Notes: generated by a model not told the origin, from the letters alone. A stretch of DNA of 42,479 nt from JAGLTN01 sp023135255 (GCA_030639495.1 DAOWCP010000007.1:1-42479); one strand, 5' to 3'; positions 33,485 to 42,129 are shown, numbered from the stretch's first letter. Program-made: numbers and translations.

Positions 33485-34411
33485 ATGGCAGTAAAAATCA
33501 GAATGACAAGGATGGGAAGAAGGCACAGACCCTTCTTCAGGATCAACGCAATTGAATCTCGTAACTCTCGTGATGGAAGGATTTTAGAAAAGCTCGGTCA
33601 CTATGATCCGATCCTGAAAGACAAAGAGAAACAAATTATATTGAATGTTGAAAGAATTCAGTATTGGTTGGGTAAGGGCGCTGTTCCTTCAGACACAGTT
33701 TCAGAGATGCTTGTCAAAGCTGGTATCAAACATAAATATGCTGAGCAAAAAGCAGTTCGCATGACCAAAGCAAGAGAGCTTGCCCGCAAAAAAGGCGTAC
33801 CGTTTAATGAAGCAGAAAGAGTAGCTATCAAAAAGGTAGCGGAAGACGCAGAGGCTAAGGTTAAAGCAGAAGCTGACGCAAAAGTCAAGGCAGAAGCTGA
33901 CGCAAAGGCGGCAGCCGAAGCCAAGGTTAAAGCAGAAGCTGACGCGGCGGAAGCAGAAGTCAAAGCAAAAGCTGAGGCTGAAGAAGCAGCTAAAGCAAAG
34001 GTAGAAGCTGAAGAAGCAGCTAAAGCAAAGGCAGAAGCTGATGCTAAGGCAGCGGAAGCTGAAGAAGCTAAAGCACCGGCAGAGGCTGAGGTCGAAGCAA
34101 AAGCAGAAGTCGAAGCTGCACCAGAGGCAGAGGAGGCCAAAGCAGCACCAGAGGCGAAAGCAGAGGTTGAGGAAGCCAAAACGCAAGCAGAAGCTGCACC
34201 TGAGGCAGCCGAAGCCAAAACTAAAAAAGCAGAAGAAGCAGCTGAAGCTAAGGCAGCCAAGGCAGAAGCTAAAGCAGCCAAGGCAGAAGCTAAAGCAGCT
34301 AAGGCAGAGGCCAAGGCAGCTAAAGCAGCAGAAGCTAAGGCGGCCAAGGCAGCTAAAGCAGAAGCTAAGACAACGGAGGAAGCGGCACCAGAGGCCAAAT
34401 CAGCTGAGTAA
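33485..34411 (+). CDS. rpsP: 30S ribosomal protein S16 with long Ala/Lys/Glu tail
   Basis: The first about 80 residues are a standard S16 ('RMTRMGRRHRPFFRINAIES', 'LEKLGHYDPILKDKEKQIIL', 'YWLGKGAVPSDTV'). The 308-residue total is more than three times the family's usual length. From about residue 116 the sequence is a low-complexity helix-former: first 'KVKAEADAKVKAEADAKAAA', then acidic 'EAEEAAKAKVEAEEA', then a lysine-rich end 'AEAKAAKAEAKAAKAEAKAA'. The tail resembles histone-H1-like bacterial tails. Genuine coding is supported by the unbroken frame and a normal 19-bp gap to trmD. Some planctomycete and other bacterial S16 proteins have tails, but this one is long. Confidence 0.95.
   Translation: MAVKIRMTRMGRRHRPFFRINAIESRNSRDGRILEKLGHYDPILKDKEKQIILNVERIQYWLGKGAVPSDTVSEMLVKAGIKHKYAEQKAVRMTKARELARKKGVPFNEAERVAIKKVAEDAEAKVKAEADAKVKAEADAKAAAEAKVKAEADAAEAEVKAKAEAEEAAKAKVEAEEAAKAKAEADAKAAEAEEAKAPAEAEVEAKAEVEAAPEAEEAKAAPEAKAEVEEAKTQAEAAPEAAEAKTKKAEEAAEAKAAKAEAKAAKAEAKAAKAEAKAAKAAEAKAAKAAKAEAKTTEEAAPEAKSAE
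33840..34390 (+). repeat. in-frame repeats coding the S16 tail
   Basis: GCAGAAGCTAAAGCAGCCAA-type units of 21-24 bp dominate the 3' part, with longer units around 33850-34030. The purine-rich plus strand leaves long open frames on the minus strand that are artefacts. Confidence 0.85.
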
Positions 34412-34430
34412 GGCAGCTTAATCGAGTGAA

Positions 34431-35123
34431 ATGAGAATAGATGTTCTTACACTTTTTCCGGAGATGTTTGAATCTCCACTGAGCCATTCTATTTTGAGAA
34501 GGGCGCAGGAAAAGGGACTTGTTGAATTCTTTCTGACAAATATCCGTGATTTCGCAGCCCAAGGTAATTACAGAAGAGTCGATGATAAGCCTTATGGCGG
34601 CGGTCCGGGGATGGTGTTAATGCCTGAGCCCGTTTTTAATTGCTTTGAGCATGTGCAAAAGCAAAGTGATGTTAAAGGCAGAGTTGTTCTGCTTAGCCCT
34701 CAGGGTAAGAAGTTTGACCATGAAAAGGCAGTTGAGTTGAGCAGAGAGCAAAGGCTGACTTTTATAGCGGGTAGATATGAAGGATTCGATGAGAGAATCC
34801 GCGTAGGCCTTGGCGCAGAGCAGTTATCTATCGGCGATTATGTCCTTAGCGGCGGGGAATTGGCTGCTATGGTGATTATAGATGCGGTTGTCAGGCTCCA
34901 GGAAGGGGTCTTAGGGGATGAAGATTCGGCTTGTGACGATTCTTTCAGTAATGGATTGCTGGAATATCCTCATTATACCAGACCTGAGATTTTCAGGGGT
35001 ATGAAGGTGCCGGAGATTCTTTTGAGTGGTGACCATGGGAAAATCGCTGAATGGCGAAAAGCCCAAGCCATCAAGAGAACCCGGGAAAATAGGCCTGATT
35101 TGCTTGAAGATAAGAACTTTTAA
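34431..35123 (+). CDS. trmD: tRNA (guanine-N1)-methyltransferase
   Basis: TrmD methylates G37 of tRNAs that read CNN codons, using SAM. 230 residues; trefoil-knot motifs 'DKPYGGGPGMVLMPEP' and 'SIGDYVLSGGELAAMVIIDA' are intact. It follows rpsP by 19 bp. No rimM lies between them, although rpsP-rimM-trmD-rplS is the common order. Confidence 0.97.
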   Translation: MRIDVLTLFPEMFESPLSHSILRRAQEKGLVEFFLTNIRDFAAQGNYRRVDDKPYGGGPGMVLMPEPVFNCFEHVQKQSDVKGRVVLLSPQGKKFDHEKAVELSREQRLTFIAGRYEGFDERIRVGLGAEQLSIGDYVLSGGELAAMVIIDAVVRLQEGVLGDEDSACDDSFSNGLLEYPHYTRPEIFRGMKVPEILLSGDHGKIAEWRKAQAIKRTRENRPDLLEDKNF

Positions 35124-35134
35124 AAAAAGTTCTT
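35112..35134 (+). terminator. hairpin at the trmD stop
   Basis: AAGAACTTTT-AAA-AAAAGTTCTT is a perfect 10-bp stem that begins within the last trmD codons. Only a short T-rich stretch follows, so it may be a weak terminator or an mRNA 3' end stabiliser. Confidence 0.5.
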
Positions 35135-35138
35135 GTAT

Positions 35139-35165
35139 TTGACTTTTTAATAAGTACAATATAAT
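35139..35165 (+). promoter_or_regulatory. candidate rplS promoter
   Basis: TTGACT (35139-35144) and TATAAT (35160-35165) lie 15 bp apart, shorter than ideal. They are followed by about 100 bp of leader before rplS. Confidence 0.5.
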
Positions 35166-35268
35166 GTTCTTTGCGTGTTGACGTTTTGCCGTAAAGCGAT
35201 GTCGGCAAAAGACTTAAGTGAAGATTTAGACGAAATTTAGGTTTACTAAACCAGTAGGAGATATACCG

Positions 35269-35637
35269 GTGAATACTGAAATGTTGGATGTTGTAGCAGT
35301 TAATAGTTTGAAAAAGGAAGTTCCTTATTTCGAAGTAGGTGACGTTGTTGAAGTCAGCTGTAAGATCAAAGAAGGCGAAAAAGAACGTATTCAGATCTTC
35401 GCTGGTACAGTGATCGCTCGCAGAGGCAGAGGCATAAACGAAGTCTTTACCGTTAGAAGAGTTGCTAATAACGAAGGCGTTGAGCGAATTTTCCCGCTTC
35501 ATTCTCCAAACGTTGTTGGTGTTAAGCCTTTGAGAAGTGGTAAGGTAAGACGTGCGAAGTTGTACTACTTGCGTGATCGCAGCGGTAAGGGCGTAAGACT
35601 TGCTCAGAGACACACTAAGCACGCCGTTAACAGATAA
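35269..35637 (+). CDS. rplS: 50S ribosomal protein L19
   Basis: A 122-residue L19 from the 30S-50S interface. 'FEVGDVVEVSCKIKEGEKER', 'QIFAGTVIARRGRGINEVFT' and 'VRRAKLYYLRDRSGKGVRLA' are the family's core. The start is GTG 35269 with AGGAG upstream. A 145-bp leader separates it from trmD. Confidence 0.97.
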   Translation: MNTEMLDVVAVNSLKKEVPYFEVGDVVEVSCKIKEGEKERIQIFAGTVIARRGRGINEVFTVRRVANNEGVERIFPLHSPNVVGVKPLRSGKVRRAKLYYLRDRSGKGVRLAQRHTKHAVNR

Positions 35638-35651
35638 TTAGGAATCATTTT

Positions 35652-36044
35652 TTGTTTAGTTTATTGCTGAACAGAAGGAAACTGTTAGCAGATCCGAAGA
35701 AACTTGGTCGGTGGGGGGAACGCTACAGTGAGAAATTCCTCAAACGCAGGGGGCTGAAGTTACTTGCTCGAAATTTTTCATCCAGGGATGGTGAGATTGA
35801 TCTGGTTATGGTCGACAGGGACAGCTCGGTTGTCTTTGTTGAGGTTAAGACCAGAGCAAATGAACAGTTCGATTCGGCAGAGTCGGCGGTTAATTACTCT
35901 AAGAAAAATAAATTAGTCAGGACGGCGAAGTTGTTTTGCAGAAAATATGGAATTGAAAACAGGGCTTTGCGTTTTGATGCTGTGATTGTGGTTTTAGGTG
36001 AATCTGCCAAACCGCAGGTCAGGCATTACCAAAATATATACTGA
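35652..36044 (+). CDS. yraN: YraN/UPF0102 family nuclease-fold protein
   Basis: 130 residues with a PD-(D/E)XK nuclease-like core: 'GRWGERYSEKFLKRRGLKLL', then 'DGEIDLVMVDRD' and 'VVFVEVKTR' carrying the Asp and Glu-x-Lys. The start is TTG 35652, 14 bp after rplS. The function of the family is not settled. The last codons 'NIY' and the TGA stop lie in the left end of a dispersed repeat. Confidence 0.9.
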   Translation: MFSLLLNRRKLLADPKKLGRWGERYSEKFLKRRGLKLLARNFSSRDGEIDLVMVDRDSSVVFVEVKTRANEQFDSAESAVNYSKKNKLVRTAKLFCRKYGIENRALRFDAVIVVLGESAKPQVRHYQNIY

Positions 36045-36098
36045 TCCCAATTGAATTTTACCGTTTATTCGCGGACATTTACTACCCTTAAGGGTATA
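36037..36098 (+). repeat. dispersed repeat, copy 6 (short form, supplies yraN stop)
   Basis: The shortest clean copy, 62 bp: TATACTGATCCCAATTGAAT, then TTTACCGTTTATTCGCGGAC, and the end TACCCTTAAGGGTATA. The TGA within TATACTGA is the yraN stop codon. It ends 18 bp before the tatD start. Confidence 0.9.
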
Positions 36099-36115
36099 TT
36101 TTCAGGTTAGAACTA

Positions 36116-36883
36116 ATGATCGATACTCATTGCCATTTAACATTCCAGGAGCTGGAAAATGATATGGCTGCGGTGCTTAAAAGAAGTACTGATGCCGGCG
36201 TTACCGGGTGGATAACCATTGGCACCGATACCGAGCACAATGAAAAAGCGGCAAAACTGGCTCGCAGTTACGATAACATGTACGCAGCTGTCGGCATTCA
36301 TCCGCATTACGCAAAAGATATAACAGCTGACGATATTGATATTCTTGAACAGCTGGCAGCAGGCGAAAAAATCGTTGCTGTTGGTGAAACTGGTTTTGAT
36401 TTCCATTATAAATTTTCCCCGGTTCAGCAACAGAAGGAGCTTTTTATTAAGCATCTGGAAATTGCTAAAAGATTAGATATGCCTGTTGTGATACATTCCA
36501 GAAATGCATTTGATGAGACGGTAAGCGTGCTCGATGAGTTTGGCAGTGGTATTGAGAAGGTTGTTTTTCATTGTTTTGGCGGTGATGTTGCCCAGGCAAA
36601 GATGGTTATCGATAAAGGCTATTATATTTCGTTTACAGGTGTGGTGACTTTTAAAAGTGCTGATATCGCCAGGGATGTTGTGCGTATTGTGCCGATGGAG
36701 CGGATCATGCTCGAAACAGATTGTCCTTATATGTCGCCTGCTCCGATGCGTAAGCAGAAGGTCAATGAGCCTGCCTTGATGGTTCATACCGCAAAATTCA
36801 TAGCGGAGCTTAAAGGCGTCGATTTTGATTCTTTTGCTGCATTGACGACTAAAACGAGCAAAGATTTTTTTAATTTACCATGA
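36116..36883 (+). CDS. TatD-family metal-dependent DNase
   Basis: A TIM-barrel hydrolase of 255 residues. Metal ligands are visible in 'MIDTHCHLTF', 'VGETGFDFHY', 'PVVIHSRNAF', 'VVFHCFGGD' and 'LETDCPYMSP'. TatD proteins act as 3'-5' exonuclease/DNase in the cytoplasm. ATG 36116 begins 17 bp after a dispersed repeat copy. Confidence 0.93.
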   Translation: MIDTHCHLTFQELENDMAAVLKRSTDAGVTGWITIGTDTEHNEKAAKLARSYDNMYAAVGIHPHYAKDITADDIDILEQLAAGEKIVAVGETGFDFHYKFSPVQQQKELFIKHLEIAKRLDMPVVIHSRNAFDETVSVLDEFGSGIEKVVFHCFGGDVAQAKMVIDKGYYISFTGVVTFKSADIARDVVRIVPMERIMLETDCPYMSPAPMRKQKVNEPALMVHTAKFIAELKGVDFDSFAALTTKTSKDFFNLP

Positions 36884-37190
36884 CAGGTAGCGAAATTGTT
36901 TTTTTGCGGGGTTTCAGAAATTCCAGTAGTTCTATCAACCATGTGTCCAAAGGTGTATTGGATAGCGTTTAACAGTATTGAAACACGGTTTTTTTGGGGT
37001 TATTTGACTTTTTGATAAATTGGCCTATATTTAAGTAGCGGATTGTTTTTTTGGCTGGCAGCAGCTGGGCTTACCTTTTGTCGGCCTTGTGTCTTCAGGG
37101 CAGGGGGAAGATTTTAAGTTATAAGGTAAAGCAATTGCGGCATAGTTATATATTGATGTTGGGTTTTAAGTAATAAGTGATGCATGAGAG
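36884..37190. other. intergenic region upstream of dnaG
   Basis: 307 bp without a gene. It holds the promoter at 37004-37031 and a T-rich, G-containing stretch. A TAGCGGATT at 37036 resembles the TAGCGG that follows the two dockerin relics, which may be chance. No RNA gene is recognised. Confidence 0.5.
37004..37031 (+). promoter_or_regulatory. promoter of dnaG-rpoD
   Basis: TTGACT (37004-37009), 16 bp, TATATT (37026-37031). A leader of about 150 nt follows to the dnaG start. Confidence 0.65.
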
Positions 37191-39005
37191 ATGTTTTGGA
37201 AATCGTTTATGACAGGAAAGTTTGATAATGCAATAATAAGTCAGGTTCAGCAGGCTAACGATATTGTTGATGTCGTCAGTGAGCATGTGAATCTGGTTAA
37301 AAAGGGAAGAGAGCTGGTCGGCGTATGTCCGTTCCACAGCGACCACCGTCCCAGCATGTATGTCAGTCCGGTCAAACAGATATTCAAATGTTTTGCATGC
37401 GGCGCGGGCGGTGATGTTTTCAAGTTTATTCAGATGCGAGAAAATCTTACCTTCCCACAGGCAGTCGAAAGACTTGCTGAGAAGGTCGGGATCAAACTCA
37501 AACCCATTAAATATACCGGCAAGGGGCAAAAGTCTGTTCCGGATGTTGATCCTAATCAGCTTGCGAGGGTTAATGAATGGGCGGCAAAATATTTTCAGGC
37601 TAATCTTAAAGATAAGCAGAAGGGCAAGGCTGCTCGCGATTATGTTGCTGAGAGGCAAATCAATCAGGAAAGTGTTGATAAATGGCGTATAGGTTTGGCG
37701 ATAGGCGGCGGCAACGATCTCGTAAATGCAGCAGCTAAGAAAAATATCCCTATGGACCTGCTCGGCAAGGCGGGTTTGGTTGTAGGCGGGCAATCAGACT
37801 ATAAGGATAAATTTATTAACAGGCTTATGTTTACAATTACCGATGTCACTGGCAGGGTTATAGGCTTTGGCGGAAGGACATTAGATAATGCGCCTGCTAA
37901 GTACATGAATTCTCCTGCTACGGTTTTGTTTGATAAGAGTAACTCCATGTATGGATTAGAGCAGGGGCGGTTGAGTATGGTTTCCACCGGTCAGGCAGTT
38001 GTGGTCGAAGGTTATACCGATGTTATTATGGCACACCAGGCGGGGTGCAATAATGTAATTGCTACTTTGGGAACGAGTTTTACCGCGGGCCATGGGAGGA
38101 TATTGAGACGCTATGCGAAAAATATAGTTATCTTATTTGATAATGATGTGGCTGGCAACGAAGCTGCAAATCGTGCTCTTGAAGTGTGTCTTTCGCAGCA
38201 TATAGATATAAAACTTGCGACCGTGCCCCAGGGTAAGGACCCTTGTGATTTTGTACTCGCATCCGGCAGAGAAGAATTTGAAAAAGTTATCAGCAGTGCG
38301 ACGGATGTTTTCAGATTTAAATGGGACAGGCTTAAAGATAATTTTGAAAATGACCAGACGCTTGCGGGCAATAAAGCTGCTATTGAGGAATTTTTACAGA
38401 CTATCGCAGTTGCTATAAGCAGCGGTAAACTTCCGGCGATAGACAGAGGTTTGATAGTAAACAGACTTTCAAGGGTCATAGGTCTGAATACAAAACAGAT
38501 AAATTCAGAGCTTGACAAGAGAATTGCCCGGTCGGTTTCGTCAGCGGCGGGTATTGTCAATAGTAAAGTTGTCAGTGCTGATCTTGGCAAAGGGCTTTAT
38601 GCTACTGCCCAGCGAGAGATATTGGAAGTTTTGCTGAATGAGTCGAGGTTTTTTGATTCGATAAAAGAAAAGTTTTCAGTTGAGATATTTGATGTCCCTG
38701 TTTTGAGGCAGATAGCGGAGATATTGTTTGAAAAGTATAGCCAACAGAGAGATGTAACTTTGGCGGCAGTACTGTCGGCGACAGAATCAGCGCAGCTTAG
38801 CAGCTGTATTGTTATGCTGGCTGAGGCAGGTGAGGAGAAGGGCAATTATAAAAAGATGCTGAATGGGGCGATTGAGGTGGTAGAAAAACAGCTTGAAAAA
38901 AATAAAGTCGTTCAACCAGTAAATATTGAAGAACAGACCATGTTTTTAAAAAGTATAACTAATAATGCTGGTAAGGATAACCGGCATAACGTTGGAATGG
39001 TATAA
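37191..39005 (+). CDS. dnaG: DNA primase
   Basis: DnaG makes RNA primers at the replication fork. 604 residues: the N-terminal CHC2 zinc site is Cys46, His49, Cys67 and Cys70 ('CPFHSDHRPS', 'FKCFACGAGGD'). The Toprim core includes 'VVVEGYTDVIMAHQAG' and 'IVILFDNDVAGNEAA', and a C-terminal helicase-binding-like part follows. ATG 37191 is used; ATG 37209 would also fit the family's N-terminus. It precedes rpoD by 36 bp, as in the classic macromolecular-synthesis operon (there rpsU-dnaG-rpoD; no rpsU is seen here). Confidence 0.96.
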   Translation: MFWKSFMTGKFDNAIISQVQQANDIVDVVSEHVNLVKKGRELVGVCPFHSDHRPSMYVSPVKQIFKCFACGAGGDVFKFIQMRENLTFPQAVERLAEKVGIKLKPIKYTGKGQKSVPDVDPNQLARVNEWAAKYFQANLKDKQKGKAARDYVAERQINQESVDKWRIGLAIGGGNDLVNAAAKKNIPMDLLGKAGLVVGGQSDYKDKFINRLMFTITDVTGRVIGFGGRTLDNAPAKYMNSPATVLFDKSNSMYGLEQGRLSMVSTGQAVVVEGYTDVIMAHQAGCNNVIATLGTSFTAGHGRILRRYAKNIVILFDNDVAGNEAANRALEVCLSQHIDIKLATVPQGKDPCDFVLASGREEFEKVISSATDVFRFKWDRLKDNFENDQTLAGNKAAIEEFLQTIAVAISSGKLPAIDRGLIVNRLSRVIGLNTKQINSELDKRIARSVSSAAGIVNSKVVSADLGKGLYATAQREILEVLLNESRFFDSIKEKFSVEIFDVPVLRQIAEILFEKYSQQRDVTLAAVLSATESAQLSSCIVMLAEAGEEKGNYKKMLNGAIEVVEKQLEKNKVVQPVNIEEQTMFLKSITNNAGKDNRHNVGMV

Positions 39006-39041
39006 GTTACGAATTGTTTAAATATGTTTTAAGGTGCCAAT

Positions 39042-40802
39042 ATGGCAGGAAAAAGAATCAAAGCAACGACAAAGCCGGATAAAAAATTAAAAAAGTCTGA
39101 TCTGGAGCAGAGACCTGGTGAAGGAAATCTTGAGTTTGCGGATCGTAAGATAAAAGCAATCATCGAAAAGGGTAAGAAACAGGGCTATCTTACTTATGAA
39201 GAAATGAATGCCGATCTTCCGGAAGATGTTATCAATCCGGCAAAGCTTGACAGGCTTTTGGCAACTCTTGATGAAATGGGAGTAAGGCTTCTTGATGAGT
39301 GCGATGTTCCTACTGCTGCTGATGAAGATTTTGAAGCTGACGGATTTGCCGCTCTTGGAAATGCGGATGAACAGATCAAAGAAGACGAACTTCTTGAGAA
39401 ACAGCTTGTTGGTTCAGAATCAAGGCGAATTGATGATCCTATAAGAATGTACCTGACTCAGATGGGAGAGATCCCGCTGTTGACAAGGGATGAAGAAATT
39501 GCATTGGCAAGAAAGATAGAACTTGCGAGGATGGCATTTCGGCGAAGGATGCTTGAGAGTGATTATTGTGCGAGCAATTGTGTTGAGATACTCCATCAGG
39601 TTGATGACGGAGCATTGTCCTTTGATCGTACTATGAAGATAAGCACTTCTGAGAACCTTATAAGGTCGGTAATAAAGAAACGTATGCCTGATAATCTCAA
39701 GACGGTTGAGGTGCTTTTGGATATGAACAGGAATATGTTCACCAAAACATCGAATGGCCAAAATACTCCTCAGGCTAAATCTATGGTGCAACGCATTCTC
39801 CGTAACAAGCGTAAGATCGCTACATTGCTTGAGGAGCTCAGCCTTCGCACGAGCAGGATTCAGCCTATGAAAAGCAAGCTTCACGGCATTTGCAATAAAA
39901 TGTTTCAGTTGGAACGTATGATCGAGGCTGGTGCTAATGAAGATTATGTGGAGGAAGATATTGAGGTGATGATTCAGGAGCTTGACGGGCTTGAGAGGCT
40001 TATTACCGAGATGCCTGATCAGCTGGAAAAACGACTTCGTAACATTGAAAGAGTTTTTGTTCAGTATGAAGATGCCAAGAGAGCTTTATCGAGTGCGAAC
40101 CTGCGACTTGTTGTTTCTATCGCTAAGAAATATCGTAACAGAGGTTTGAGTTTTCTCGATATTATTCAGGAAGGCAATACCGGTTTGATGCGAGCGGTGG
40201 ATAAATATGAATACCGCCGAGGTTATAAATTCAGCACTTACGCGACATGGTGGATTCGTCAGGCTATCACAAGGGCGATCGCTGACCATGCAAGGACTAT
40301 CCGTATTCCTGTACACATGATAGAGACAATGAGCAGGATTCGCACAGCAAGTAAAAATCTGCTGCAGAAATTAGGACGCGAGGCGACAATTGAGGAAATT
40401 GCTGAAGAAGCAAAGATGACAATTGAAGAGGCCCGCAGGGTTCTTAAAATATCAAAGCATCCGATCAGCCTTGACAGACCTATAGGCGAAAGTGAAGACA
40501 GCTATTTCGGTGATTTTATTGAAGATGACGATATTGATTCGCCAATGGCTTCAGCTGCACAGGAAATGCTCAAGGAAAGAATCGATGTTGTTCTCAAGAC
40601 GCTTTCTTACCGTGAACGTGAAATAATTAAATTGCGTTATGGTATAGGCGATGGTTATACATACACTCTTGAGGAAGTTGGAAGGATATTTAAAGTTACC
40701 CGTGAGCGTGTAAGACAGGTGGAAGCTAAAGCGATAAGGAAATTGCAGCATCCTGTCCGTGCACGTAAGCTCGAGGGTTTTCTTGACCATAAAGTAGTGT
40801 GA
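39042..40802 (+). CDS. rpoD: primary RNA polymerase sigma factor
   Basis: 586 residues with all housekeeping regions: 1.1 at the N-terminus, 1.2 'DPIRMYLTQMGEIPLLTRDE', a non-conserved insert rich in Arg/Leu (about 170-340), region 2 'LDIIQEGNTGLMRAVDKYEY' with 'KFSTYATWWIRQAI', region 3, and region 4 'GRIFKVTRERVRQVEAKAIR'. AGGTGCCAAT precedes ATG 39042. It is cotranscribed with dnaG. Confidence 0.97.
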   Translation: MAGKRIKATTKPDKKLKKSDLEQRPGEGNLEFADRKIKAIIEKGKKQGYLTYEEMNADLPEDVINPAKLDRLLATLDEMGVRLLDECDVPTAADEDFEADGFAALGNADEQIKEDELLEKQLVGSESRRIDDPIRMYLTQMGEIPLLTRDEEIALARKIELARMAFRRRMLESDYCASNCVEILHQVDDGALSFDRTMKISTSENLIRSVIKKRMPDNLKTVEVLLDMNRNMFTKTSNGQNTPQAKSMVQRILRNKRKIATLLEELSLRTSRIQPMKSKLHGICNKMFQLERMIEAGANEDYVEEDIEVMIQELDGLERLITEMPDQLEKRLRNIERVFVQYEDAKRALSSANLRLVVSIAKKYRNRGLSFLDIIQEGNTGLMRAVDKYEYRRGYKFSTYATWWIRQAITRAIADHARTIRIPVHMIETMSRIRTASKNLLQKLGREATIEEIAEEAKMTIEEARRVLKISKHPISLDRPIGESEDSYFGDFIEDDDIDSPMASAAQEMLKERIDVVLKTLSYREREIIKLRYGIGDGYTYTLEEVGRIFKVTRERVRQVEAKAIRKLQHPVRARKLEGFLDHKVV

Positions 40803-40821
40803 CATTTTAAAGGAGTGAAAG

Positions 40822-41589
40822 ATGGCACTTAAAAAATTGTGGGCTCGGACGAGCAGTTGGTTCGCGGATCGCAGGGGCAATGGCGATTTGGGCAGTGGTT
40901 CTATGGTTGGTGATAATGTAAGAGTTGAGGATTATAAAGGCTCTTCGAGGATTGCTGTTGCAGAAAACAATACAAAGTCAGAGAAAACAGCTGTCAAAAC
41001 TGTGCCGCTCAGGCCTGAGATTGACAGTGCTCTAAAGCAGCAGGAAAGCTTTAATAAGCTGGTTGATAAGCTGCAGGGCATAAATGAAAGTCTGCATCAT
41101 CAGCTTATTCTCAATGAAGAGCTTATTAATAAGATGGACAGACTGCCGGGTCTGCTTGAAAATATTCCGACGATGATGGAAAGTCAGCAGAAGTTTGCTG
41201 AACAGCTTCTTGAGCAATTGACAGCTAATTCTATTAAGAATCAGCAGTTTCAAGAGGCCATCGAAAAGATACCGGCTCAGACTGCGAAACAGACAGATGC
41301 GCTAGCAGAGATGAATCAGCAGCTTTGTGCCTCAGCGGAGTGTGATGCGAGGCTGGCGAATAATTTTCACAGGTTTAATGAGACTTTGACCGAACTTAAT
41401 CAGTCAAGCCAATGTCACAAGGATAGTATTCTGCAAATGAGCAAAACTTTTGCCACCAGTGACAGATATCTGAAGTATCTTATGACAAGGCAAAATAAGC
41501 GGTTTATGTGGGTTTTTATAATTGCAATGGCGGTATGTTCGGCATCGATAGTTGCGATTATCGCAATGGTTATTTATCTTAGGCCTTAA
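40822..41589 (+). CDS. coiled-coil protein with C-terminal membrane anchor, unknown
   Basis: 255 residues. After a basic N-terminus ('MALKKLWARTSSWFADRRG') comes a long helical region of about 75-220 rich in Gln/Leu/Glu with heptad character ('LDKLQGINESLHHQ'-like), then one transmembrane span at about 228-251 ('WVFIIAMAVCSASIVAIIAM') and a four-residue end. The plan is that of a tail-anchored cytoplasmic coiled-coil protein. AAAGGAG precedes ATG 40822, which is 19 bp after rpoD, so it is cotranscribed with dnaG-rpoD. No family recognised. Confidence 0.8.
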   Translation: MALKKLWARTSSWFADRRGNGDLGSGSMVGDNVRVEDYKGSSRIAVAENNTKSEKTAVKTVPLRPEIDSALKQQESFNKLVDKLQGINESLHHQLILNEELINKMDRLPGLLENIPTMMESQQKFAEQLLEQLTANSIKNQQFQEAIEKIPAQTAKQTDALAEMNQQLCASAECDARLANNFHRFNETLTELNQSSQCHKDSILQMSKTFATSDRYLKYLMTRQNKRFMWVFIIAMAVCSASIVAIIAMVIYLRP

Positions 41590-41669
41590 AAATTTAATTT
41601 ATTTTTACTTGAATTTTTTTCTGTTTTAACTATATTTGGTTTCAGCTCTTTGAAAAAAACATAGATTTG

Positions 41670-41854
41670 ATTACAGGTCTCTGTTGTTGAGGGGATTTTA
41701 AATGGGAACGCGGTTAAATTCCGCGACGGTCGCGCCGCTGTGGGCGTCCGATCCAGCTTAGCTGGAAATCTCGAAGACAGTTGTCCCACTGTCCGTATTT
41801 ACGGATGGGAAGGAGTCTTTGAGTAGGTCGCAAGTCAGAAAACCTGCCTGTAAT
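41670..41854 (+). ncRNA. cobalamin riboswitch
   Basis: P1 is formed by ATTACAGG (41670-41677) and CCTGTAAT (41847-41854). The core shows GGGAA followed by a GGTTAAATTCC arm, GCGCCGCTGTGG (41731-41742), CCCACTGT (41785-41792), and the B12 box AAGTCAGAAAACCTGCC (41832-41848; consensus AAGCCAGGAGACCTGCC). This is the adenosyl/hydroxocobalamin aptamer class. It should switch off the downstream gene when B12 is plentiful. The terminator 105 bp further on may be its expression platform or a processing site. Confidence 0.93.
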
Positions 41855-41958
41855 TGATTATTATTTTGTGTTCTCGCGATTTGGAACATCGATATTCTGC
41901 CTGATTGGAGTAAATTAAAGTTTGTGGTAGATCAAGCAGTGTTGATTGGCAAATATAA

Positions 41959-41993
41959 GCCTCCGTTCTTATTGTGAGAACGGAGGCTTTTTT
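41959..41993 (+). terminator. strong intrinsic terminator between riboswitch and gene
   Basis: GCCTCCGTTCT-TATTGTG-AGAACGGAGGC, an 11-bp perfect stem followed by TTTTTT. It lies 105 bp after the aptamer and about 135 bp before the start codon, the right place to stop leader transcripts in a B12-dependent way. Confidence 0.9.
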
Positions 41994-42129
41994 ATTTGCA
42001 TTGCTTTCGCGATTGGAGCAGGCAGAAAGGAGAAAAAATGATGCTGATCAACAACAGTGGGTAGTTGAGATGGTGATGAGAGTTTAGTTTGTGATTTTAT
42101 TATTAGATTATTTAAGAAATGAGGAATTG

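Noticed and set aside
33658..34398. Long Ala/Ser/Leu-rich open frame on the minus strand opposite rpsP
   Set aside because: It is a by-product of the purine-rich repeat DNA of the S16 tail; its residues are low-complexity and it has no ribosome binding site.
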